64,000 nt of DNA. Origin: Portunus trituberculatus (lineage: Eukaryota; Arthropoda; Malacostraca; Decapoda; Portunidae). A program made the translations under genes and the position numbers. The notes beneath the pieces are model-generated. The model worked only from the letters and a program-made list of their open reading frames with translations, made no database searches and was not told where the DNA came from. Where the stretch lies: the NCBI RefSeq assembly GCF_017591435.1, contig NC_059279.1, positions 1,825,001-1,889,000 on the forward strand. Reading direction: 5' to 3'. Below are positions 25,903 to 37,300 of this stretch, piece by piece (positions within the stretch are counted from its first letter, which is position 1; every line of letters begins with the position of its first letter).

Positions 25903-28478
25903 CGTGAACAGTTTGGCCGCTGATTGTCACTCACGTCTCATTATTCGAAACCCAAACCGTTGAAAGTCATTCGTGTTGGTCCATGACGTAGGACGCAGCA
26001 TGGCAGACTTCGTGGAGACAGACAGCCCCTTACCCACGCCCACTCTCGAGAGAAAGTTCATCGGCGCCAGGCAGGACCCTAAGAGCACCCCGCCCTTCGT
26101 CAGGAAAGGCTGCTTCAGGAGGAAAGGTGGCGGGAAGGCGGAGGGCAGTAGCCAGAAGCGAGACGGCCGAACCAAAGAAAAAAGCTCGCGAAAGGACCAT
26201 GATAAGGGTGGGGTGGTGGCGACCTCCTACAGGAAGTTATGCCACACCCTTAGCTCGGGTCGCATGAACGCCAAGGAGAGCCACAGTGCCGCTGTCACCT
26301 CCCAGGAGTCTCGCCCCTCACCCACTGTCACCCACCACGTCATCAGCACAAACGGGTCGGTTGTAACCACACCCACCCACACCATAGCTCAAACTGTTGC
26401 CTTGCACACAAAGACACCGCCTGATCGCAGCAGCGGGAAAGGAGGAGAGAAGCAACGCAGCTCAGGAGAGAAGCCGGTCCGACGTGCCGTGCCTGCCGTG
26501 CCTGCTAGGAGCAGCGCAGCGCAGCAGGAGAACAGTGATGAGGAAGAGAAAGCGGAAGAGAACAATGTGGTCTGTCTAAGCTTCAAGAAAATCAGTGATA
26601 CAGACACACAGTTTGAGACAAACATGACCCAGCGCAGCGTCCCGGACTGCGCGGGACAAGACTCGGCAAGAAACGACATCATGCACACACAGACCAAATG
26701 TTCAGGAGCAGCAGCCAAGGAAGGTGATGAGGGCAAGGACGGTGGCCAGGCGGCTGTTCGGTCAGTCCGGCCCACTGGCTGGGCAGAGCCGCTGTTTAGA
26801 CCTGAAGGGTCTCCCAGTGGCCGTCTCAGGAATAAGTCTGCCGTCGCTGAGGAGCACATAGGCATAATACTGAGGCGACAGCCAGGCCGGAGCAGCGACA
26901 GGAAGATTCCAAACACTCCAGAGCGCACTGTGGCTGTCCTGCGGCGGGGCAGCCTGCAGGACAGGTGCTTCATGCGATGGTCCACCTTCACCGATTTTGA
27001 TTTTGAAAGCACACCAACTTATTTTGAAAGCTCAGAGACTTGTGCTGAAGAGAAGATAGAAGCCTCCCCCAGCAGGACGCGCAGAAAAGATGTTAGTTCC
27101 CGCTGCCACAGAAACACAGACGAGAGTCCTCACAGACGCGAAGAGACCAGCCACAAGACACCCGAGGTCAGGAAGCCTGACTCCTCACCTCTCAATCAGC
27201 CTGCTCTAGGTGGTGAAGCAAGCCTGGCTGACGCTGTGGGGAGCAAGGACACACCACAGCAGCGAGAGGTGGCCCTGAAGAAGGCCCTTATGAAGCTTGG
27301 TGCTGAGTTTGGGAAAAAATCTGAGAAGTCTATTTTTGACAACTTGGTAAGCATCTGCAGCGAGACCATGGCGAGCAGCATGAGGCATTGCCAGGCTGAG
27401 TCCCCGAACGATGCGCCCGGCAAGATGACGGACGTGGGCAGGGAACAAGCAGCCCTTCTGTTTGGGGGCATTGTGAAGGAGTTTGTCGCTAGACTCCCCT
27501 CCGATGTGGACCAGATAAGGACCAGCCTACTTACAGACCCACTAGCTTCTGAGAATCTTTCTGGCCCTTACTATTCGCCATCACAAGAACCAACGGACAC
27601 CTTAAAAGTGATGCAAGAGGCCATTGAGAAAGCCTGCGACGGGCTGCTAGCCACCAACGTCCCTGAGGTCCCTGAAGAGCCTCCCCAAGCAGCGCCAGAC
27701 TCACAGGCCCCTGAAACTACTGACACAGGCGCCCCTGTGCGCCGCGACGACACCAAGACGAACACTTTTGTTTTTCCTTCTTTCGCCAAGATGGAGGAGT
27801 CCAAGGTGCTCAGCCGGAGAGGCTCGATGGACAGGAGAGCCTCACTTGACCTCCAGGAGTTTTCAAGGGTCCGCTTAAGTAAGACTGGAAAAATCGAAGT
27901 GGTGAATGATGGTAGCGGAACTGACGATGATTTAGACCGCGAAGACGAGACCCAAGACTCTCCCCGCCCGCCTGACGACCCGCCGCCCGCCAGCGACACT
28001 CCGCCCGTCACGAAACGCAGGCCCAGTTTAACAGAGCGGCTCAGTCAGTGGCGCCTCTCCTGGAGTTTCAAAAACAACCCGTTGCCGCCACAGCCGCTGC
28101 CAGTGAGGAGCGAGTCTCTCAAGCTCCGGGCGCAGCAGCGGCGGGGCAGCGTGCCAGATTTTCCTTCCCGTCGGTTCTCGTTTTCCGGGACATTTAACGA
28201 TTTGCATCGCTCGTACCAGAACCAGCAAGAGTCGAGCATCACCGAGGCTCCTCCCGCACTGAAGGGCAAGGCCTTCCTCGAGCAGCCCACGTCAGCCGCC
28301 GCCAATCGCAGGCGAGGCTCGGTGGCATCCTGCCTCACCCTGGCGCCGCCCCAAGCCGACAGCGTATATGCCAGGAGGGCAAGTTTTGATGACCGGCTGA
28401 AGAAAAGCGCCAAGGAGTCAGTGGACAAAGCCTCTGACGCCTTCTCTTACTTCCTGGACTACCCTGTGCTGCACCAAG
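25903..28478 (+). CDS. LRRK exon 1: 5' UTR end plus 826-residue disordered N-terminal region
   Basis: A strong acceptor (pyrimidine tract ending CTCTCAG at 25,902) opens the exon. 25,903-25,999 is 5' UTR, coding starts at 26,000, and the donor CAAG|GTAAGT is at 28,478/28,479 (phase 1). I recognise no known domain. The protein is polar and charged, with Pro/Ser-rich stretches. At least eight RRxS/RRxxS-type basophilic sites occur (Ser at about 318, 609, 615, 676, 717, 727, 774, 795), and an amphipathic helix lies at about 484-499 (FGGIVKEFVARL). The link to LRRK rests on phase: phase 1 here joins the phase-1 acceptor at 34,044 and makes Gly/Asp-Ala-Arg continuous, and no other plus-strand exon lies between. 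It could instead be a separate gene or an isoform-specific exon. GC-rich codon use resembles the later exons. Confidence 0.75.
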
Positions 28479-30494
28479 GTAAGTGGGCGCTCCGTCACCC
28501 ACACTCCTTGTACCTATATGTACCCACACCTTGATACACCCCTCGTGAGTATTGACGCTTTCCTGCTTCGATTTTCCGCCACGCATTGTCTGCATTCACA
28601 CCCAAGTAATGCGAGTAAACCCAAGGAAGCACCAGAAATACCTGATGTATTATATGACTTGAAACACCCTCAGCTCCCTCACACCCATACATGTCCATAC
28701 GTGTTCCCGGCGAGTCGGTGTCGGGGGCGCGGTATGGGCGACGAGGCGAGGCAGGGGCGATGACGGTGCTGGAAGGTATTGATTGAAGGGAGATGCTGCA
28801 GGTGGGTGCACGTGTACCTCGCCACGGAATTAAAGTGCACCACACATTCTCTGCTGTTGTGAGCCAGATGCTTTGAAGTCTGTCGTCTCATAACATCACA
28901 GTCTCATTCACAACCATTCCTTAAGTCATTGATAGATAGATAAATGACTAGATAGATATTTTATTGGCCACAACTTTCTTTATAATTTCAATGATTATCT
29001 TAAATACATAGTACATACATACATGCATACTCCGTGTCTCGCCAGTTACCTTCATACACACAGCTTGATATATAAGTAACACCACACACACACAGCATCA
29101 CAAACTATCACATACATCCCATTGTCACGTAGTACCGTCCTGCGCATACATCTTGTCCCACTCCAGACGTGCGGGAGGTGACGGGGGCGAGGCGAGGCAA
29201 TCCCATCAGCACAGGCAACGGTGGTGCTGGTGGTGGTGGTGCAGAGATGGGTCATGTTTACCGGGCAGCCGTAGAGTTTCATGGACGTGGAGAGCATAAC
29301 TGTATAGTCTGCCCCGGGAAGTTGTGTTTACTTTGGGAGATTGGCCTGTCTCAAGTGTAGGGGAGGAGTGTGTGTGTGTGTGTGTGCGTGTGTGTGTGTT
29401 GCTTCTTGGCTTATCTTGTGGTGCTTGTAGCTTCCATTAGTTGTTTGTATCTTCTCGTGTTTATTTATCATTATTTATTTATTTATACTTATTGGTAATT
29501 ACTTTTAACTTTGTATTGCTTTTTTTCACTTATCTGTAGGTATATGTATTCTAATTATTACTCTTATTTAAGTTGTTATATTTATTTACCTTGGTATTCA
29601 TTCTCTTTAAATTTGCTCCTTTTTTATTAGTTATTTATGTTTAAGTTGTTTGTACTCACTAAATAAGCCATGCACACTTGCCTTCACTCCTAGTGTGTGA
29701 CGTGCACTTGTATTAGAAACTAAACGGCCACTCCCTTTCTTCGTTCATGAGCCATGACAGCTGCTGACACTGTACTGCAGCAGTGATTGGTGAGGTTAGT
29801 GGTTAGCTTCCATTGATGCACTAATGATTATTGTGGAAAACTTTTATTAATTCATACCAGTGGTGTTTATTCCCAGACGATAAAAATGTTTACCCATATA
29901 ATACATGAAGACAAACTTTCAAGTGATTACATACTAGACTGGCTTTTCTAAAAGCCAGTGCTATGGTAAACAATGTCTTATTCCTGCAGCACAGGGATCA
30001 AGGCAGCCCTGCATGTTTTGTTGTAACCAGAATGTTGGCAATCAAATGGTTTTGTTTCTTTAATCATTTTAGTGCTCTGGCATTATGTTTTACTTTTGGT
30101 TAAGTAATGTTCATGAGTAATACATAACATACGTGGCCTCCATTAATTACATTATTCTATTATCAAGAAGCAAAGGAAGGTCAGTAATAATATGTATACC
30201 TGTAAACAAAATATATTTGATCATTAATGAACATCACATATAATGAATATAAAGTGAAAATAAGTCTCCAGATACAAAAAGCCCCACCACACCCCTCGCC
30301 CACCCACAGCCCGCCTCATCTCTTTTTGAAACCGTATTTCTTCCTCTCGTAAAACAAGTCTGTCTTGGAGGAGCCGAGGTTGACGATCTTGGGGCAGCCG
30401 TCCCTGTCCTTCTCCAGCACCGTGCACTCCTTGCAGTAGTAGGCGTCAGACACTCCTGCGGGAGGAGACGGGTCATGTCACGATGCTAACATAT

Positions 30495-30554
<60 letters not shown>

Positions 30555-32204
30555 TATTTCACGTTCATCTAAGCACTTGGATAAACGTTTCACCTAACAG
30601 GCAATAATTGAAACTTAAAGGACCCCAATACAAAACTGATGTTAAGTGAGGACAGTAACTATCATGTGGTGCACACCACCAGACCCCAGCCAGCCCCTTA
30701 CAGGCTTCCCGACACCACACCACCGCCACCACCACCCCAACACAAGGCCGAAACCGCCGCCACCCTCCCTTCCCCTCCTGCTGGGCGCCGCAGTATTGAT
30801 CCCCGCCATCACCACACCACACCTAACACCACACACACAGCCAGCACCACAGTGTACCTGGGCCTCCACAGATGACACAGCGACCCTGGTAAGAGCCGTA
30901 GTTGCACTCGTCACATATCCTGACCAGGGTGCAGGGCCGCACGTAGGAGTCACAGATCACACACTTCCCGTCACACTTCTCACACAGACGCCCGATGGCC
31001 ACCCCGGGCTGCTTGCGGCAGAAGATCAAGTCAGGATGATGCTTTGCCATGGTCTGTGTTCACTTCTGGAGGGGTTTTTTGTGGAAAGTTTTCTCCCCAG
31101 CGTCCACCGGCCCACGTCAGGCATACGTTTGTTGTCATGAGGCGCCCGCGGCCTCGCACCGCGCACCCGTCCCGCACAGCCGCGCGCGCATCCCCGCCAA
31201 ATATGAATTAACCGTCTGGACGCCTTGTAAGCCTGCTGCCACATATCTACTCCCCATTTTTGGTTTTACTGTTTGGTTGTATGGTGTGGGGATGTTGCTC
31301 CACTGTCAGGGATTATAGATCTATTTGATGCTGTAGTCAGGACAATTTCACTGTTCAATGGTGGGAAGTAACATAACATAACATAAATAATAGGATAACA
31401 AAGGGCCACCAGGGCCCATCTAGGTTATCCTGTATCAGTCGCACAGCGACCTCGTCATCAGTACTTAAAGATACACTTACAAGTACACAATACATTATAT
31501 ACTAATTCTAAATATTTGGCCCATTAACAGGGCTAAGTCCTGCAGCGAATTCCTCTACAATCTGTGATCCTCATACATGGGGATCATGTCTTGTTTAACT
31601 ATAGTAAATTTCTTATAAAAACTATCATGCAGCGCTGTACATAATTATAAATCTAATAAATTTAAGTGCTTATCTAATCTGTTTTTAAACATTGTCAAAC
31701 TAGTGCTATTTACAACCATCTCTGGCCATGCATTCCAGAAGTCTACCACCCTATGACTAAAGAAATATTTTCTTATATCTAACCTGCAGCCTTGCTTTCT
31801 AATCTTCCTGCCATGATTTCTAGTCCTACTTCCTCCTCTAAGGTAAAGAAAGATCTCACATCTATGTAGTTTGTATCTGAGAACATTTTAAATAACTCTA
31901 TCATATCCCCTCTTATACATCTCTCAAATGTGATAGGCTGCCAACGTCGGAAGAGAAGCTAGAAATGAAACCCTGGCTGGCATGACGTAAACAAACCGAA
32001 GGTTTTAAATGCGATTATTTTAACGGCAGCTGTAGCCTGAGCCCTGCTGGGGTGAGGCACGTGTTGTCTTGGCACAGCTGGCGCAAAATCGTCTTCAGGA
32101 AGGAAAATTGAAACCGGAAACTGTAATTTTATATGCTGAATGCTGATTGCGTGCTTCCTCTCATACTGTTATGTACCCTTTCTTGTGAATATTCTATTAT
32201 TTCA

Positions 32205-32273
<69 letters not shown>

Positions 32274-32538
32274 GCGTAGTGTAGTGGTTAGCACGCTCGA
32301 CTCACAATCGAGAGGGCCGGGTTCGAGTCCCGGCGCGGCGAGGCAAATGGGCAAGCCTCCTAATGTGTAGCCCCTGTTCACCTAGCAGTAACTAGGTACG
32401 GGATGCAACTCGAAGGGTTGTGGCTTCGCTTTCCCGGTGTGTTGTGGTCTCAGTCCTACCCGAAGATCGGTCTATGAGCTCTGAGCTCGCTCCGTAATGG
32501 GGAAGACTGGCTGGATGACCAGTAGGCGACCGTGGTGA

Positions 32539-32592
<54 letters not shown>

Positions 32593-34205
32593 AATACAGT
32601 ACTTTTTTCATCGCTTACATACAAGTAACCTTTGATCCCATGTGATCTAGTTACATAGCACCTCTGTATCGTTGTAAGATATGCAAAGAACCGTAGATAA
32701 CACGCTGCGTCACGATAAGAGAGCGAGAGTGAGGGCAAGGCAGTGAAGACGTAGAGGCGCGCTGTGGCGATGGTGGTGGTGATGAAGCATTATGCTGATG
32801 AGCGAAGACTGGCGTGATGCTGGGTGGTGTTACGGAGGTGTGCTCTTGTCACTTCTGCAGTATTAGCTCCAAACTGCAGCTGCCCGGGTGTGGGTGTGAG
32901 TGCCCCTCCAGTCCAGTCATGTGCTGATCGACGCGCCGCTCAGCTTCTTCCTTGGACTACGCCTCCTGCTTTCATGTTCGGCGATGGTGACTTGATTGAT
33001 TTTGAATCTGATCTGCTGCTCGCCTCGGCTGGTATCGCTGCCTTCAAACTCTGTAATGCACTACTTGTTCTCCTTTCTATCTCGTGTGGCATTACTGTCT
33101 GTCTCCTGTGACGTTTGTGTGCACTCATTTTGACAAGTATGACTGACTGTATGATTCAGTTTTGTGTGAGTTAGGCCTTTATTCTGAAATGCCGTTGGCT
33201 CTCATAAGAATTTTCGTTAAGGTCATTGGGATAGACAGTGTGGTTACTGAGGTTATCTTCCCTGTTGATATATGAATAATGTTAGTTGAAATATCACCAG
33301 GTAATGAAAACCTCATAAATTCCAATAACATCCTTCTGAAACAGTGTAGATAGGTAGATAAGACGATGAAATCTTTAGGAATGCGGTGACTCCCAAGTGT
33401 CACGTAACCTAACTGCTACGTTCTGATTTTGACGATGTAGTGAAGGTAAGTTATCGAGGGAAATATGTAAGATGTTCGGTCCCTTATGAAACACGTAGCG
33501 AGACAGTGCTGCCTGGAAAAGAACTATTGCTGTTGTTGTTGATATTGTTGTTGTGATGCAAATATGAGATGCAGGTAAGTATGTATACGTGACATGTGTT
33601 GTTTTCCCCGTGAATTGAACCCAGTAAGCGGAGAGTGGCAAGCCTGGCAGGTAAGTCGGCTATTGTTACTTGTCACAATAAACAACATTCATTTATTTTC
33701 TTTATGCGAGGCCATGAACTTCACTAAATTTATTGTATTTTTTTATTATAACTTCATTATTTTTTCTTTATTGTTCACATGTACAAGTTCGTCATTGCCT
33801 TGGAACATAGGGTGTGTTTCCTCATGGTGATAATTTTGTTCTAATACATCACGTGTTTGCCGTAGTCTAAGAGGCATTGATTTTTATGCTTTTTCTTTGT
33901 ATTTAGATTCACCAAATAATCAGTTAACAACATAAATATGATTATCTTTCTATTAGCTTACACGAAACGTTAAAAAAAAAAATAGCTTTCAACTTAAAAG
34001 AAACCTGTGCCCTAATTATTGTGCATGTGTGGCGGGTCAACAGATGCGCGGGAGTTGGCGCGGCAAGAGCTCCACTCTGCGCTGCGGGAGTCGTGCAGCC
34101 GTGGGGATGTGTCGCGCGCCAAGGCCATCCTGCGTGACCTTGGGGCAGAGGCACAGATCATCATTAACTCTGCCCCCAATGGTTCCAACACTCTTCTCTT
34201 TAAGT

Positions 34206-34249
<44 letters not shown>

Positions 34250-34313
34250 TAAAGACCTACAAACATAATATTGCACTTTGATTATTAAGTTTTAAGTGGC
34301 TTACATATTAGAA

Positions 34314-34391
<78 letters not shown>

Positions 34392-37300
34392 ATCCCAAAT
34401 GTTCACCCTGCACACACACACACACACACACCATAGTTTATAAGTTGCCACAGTGGTGGTGAGGGAATGCATGGTGTGGTGTCGCTGGCAGGGCGTGTGA
34501 GGAGGGCCAGCGAGAGATGGTGCGGCTGCTGCTGGATCATGGGGCGGACGGCAGGATCCACCCAGTCACCAAGTACTCACCCCTCTACATCGCCTGCTAC
34601 TATGGCCGCAGGGACATTGCCGAGATGCTGCTCAAGGTGATTTTATTGAGGGGGGAGAAAGTCAACCAGGGGCAACAAAAACAATGTCAGAAGTAGTGGT
34701 TGAAATTTCCCATCCATATTTCCAGAAGACACTCTGCCAGCTTACTTCTGTTGAATATTTACTTTATTAAGAAGCTATCTAAAAAAATCTGTCTGTTTAT
34801 GAGTTACTTTTTTATTCATCATCAAAATATGTATTGCAAGGAATCTAAAACTTTGTATGCTGTGTTGCTGTGGAAAGTTCTCACTCTTGCTGGTAGTCTC
34901 TGGAACACTCTCACTCTCTCTGCCTTTTTCTTGTAACTCAGACTATTACAAGAGTGTCAAAACATCTTTTATATAAAATTTATGAGAGCAACAGTTAAAT
35001 GGACTGTTTTTTTAATGGGTCACTTTTTTCCTTTTACTTATTCATTCACTTGTTCATTCACTCATTTATGTTGTTTTTTGGTGGTGCAGAAGTTCCCGTG
35101 CCTGGCGTGTGTGTCTACAGTGGAGCGGTGGCTGCCCCTCCATGCCTGCATCATTAACAGCCACATGTCTGTGCTGGAGTTGCTACTCAAGTTCCCCTAC
35201 CCAGAGGAAGCTCTCCATAAGTACTGGTCAGTGTAACATTGCTTCTTGAATGAGTGGAGAAAATTATACATTGCCTTCTGATTTTTGCTTTTCACTCGTC
35301 AATTTTCTTATGTTCTTTAGTTGTTGTTTTACTTGTGAATGAATGGATCACTGAGGTAAATACATTCCTTTGCTCTTTTTACCTTAAATTGGTTTGATTT
35401 CTCTTTATGATGTTCTTAAGCTGTCTTATTTACAAATGAATCATTAATTGTTGCATAGTCTCTGGTCTTCTGTGATGTTTTTTAACTAGTCAACTTGTTA
35501 TTTCCTCCAGGGACAAGACAGGTCAGTTTGAGTATGACATGGCCTTTGACATCAACATGAAGGATGTGACGGGACAGAGTGCCCTGTACCTGGCCTGCTA
35601 CGTGGGCAACCAGAAACTTGTGGACCTTCTGTTGAAGCACAGAGTCCAGGGCCACCGGGTGAAGGTAAGCATTCCTTTATAGCTCTTAGGAAGCTGAGGA
35701 ACAGAAGAACATGGCATTGGTCTCTTCAGGATTGTGTAATTAGTAATAGTAGAGAACAAAAATACAGTAAATATCAAGTATTGTATTTGTAAGATTGTAA
35801 GATGATAGATGTCTTGTATTACCATTCACAGAGTAAAGAGGAATTAGAGGAGGGAAGTCTGAAGGATCAAGAGACCAGCAGCAACGACTCAAAGTCCAGC
35901 AGCCGAGAAAACACCAAAAGCAGCCTCAACGCCAACACAGACTCAGCAGAGAAGACAGAGGAGGTGACAAGTCCCACCAAGCACCGCATCTCTGGGGGCA
36001 TCCAGGCACTCATGTCCAAGCTGAACCTGGTCAAGACAGACAATGCTCACAAGGACAACATGTTATCCCCGCTGGACATCGACATGTATTGCAACAGTAA
36101 CACAGGTGAGGATGCGAGCAGCTGGGGTGGAGACTGAAATAGTTAATAGATACATAAATATTCAGATGTTATTGAAATTACATTTGTATTGCCTCGGTGA
36201 TTATTAAATGATGTTGATTAAGATTTGTTGTATTGGTTGTCATCCTCAACATTTTCAACTTTGTACCTTCCTCTACACACAGAAACTGCACTCCATATTG
36301 CCGTCAAGAACAAGCACCACATCATAGTGTCAATGCTCCTGACGGCAGGAGCCAATCCCAATCTGAGGGTATACCTGCCAGACGACGAGATGGCACGACT
36401 TGCTGAGGATGAGTACATTTTCACAGGTAACTTCGTTTTATATCAATACACACTGAATAATGTAGCAAAACTCTTGATTTATTGATGGCTTTTTGTATTT
36501 ATTAGTTATTAATGATGAATATGTGTGTGTAGGATCCACTGCCCTTGTGGAGGCATGCCGCAACAGAGACCTGGGCATGCTGGACCTTTTGCTGAAGAGC
36601 CATGCCCGGGATGACGAGTGTAAGGCGCTCTTCATTGCTGCTCACGCCAAGGATGAAGTCATTGTGTCCAAGTTGCTTGCCCTCAAGGTCAGATATGTAA
36701 TCACATCAAGTATTTTAGGGAGACTGCAGAAAGAAAAGAAAATTGTACACTGTATATAAGACTAGAGCTCTTCATAAAGTCTCCAAGTATTGAAAATTAA
36801 CAGACTTTGAATAAGTGTTTCAAATTCAAAACATGAAGTGGTATATGATAGTAGTAATACATCACTGTGTTGCTAATTTGTAACTAATAACAAATATGTC
36901 AAAACTTAACTTACAATAACCTTTACCATGGTGGTTGTCTTCAGGCTCACCCTGATCCAGAGTTCAAGGTCAACAAGCGAGCCCTGGACATCAAACCTAG
37001 CCAACAGTTCAGCTCCCTTAATGTGGGCAGTGGTGGGGGAGTGTACTCCTCCCTTGCCCCCTCCACCCCTGTCATGATCAACTGGCACGGCCAACGCTGT
37101 CTCTCCTACCTCAAGGTCAGTACATCTTTTGCTATGAAAATCAATTCATAAAGTGTCACAGATTTTTGTGGTTTGATACAGTAATTTGATTTTTCTATTT
37201 TCAGTCATTCAGAAACAGTCTCCCTCCATTAAAAAAATCATATTGGATATGCGACTATGGTATGTTATATAATACATGAGACATCCGCCATGAGGTGATG

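Noticed and set aside
26389..28845. Antisense open frames of 80-207 codons opposite LRRK exon 1
   Set aside because: They are shadows of a GC-rich coding exon on the plus strand. None has a recognisable motif or consistent splicing.
31369..31930. An intact retrotransposon
   Set aside because: Only the last part of the reverse-transcriptase ORF and the 3' UTR are present, and the frame is broken.
32270..32341. Functional tRNA-Val(CAC) gene
   Set aside because: The cloverleaf is good, but it is joined to a body shared with the 17.2 kb element and embedded in CA repeats, so it is the head of a SINE.
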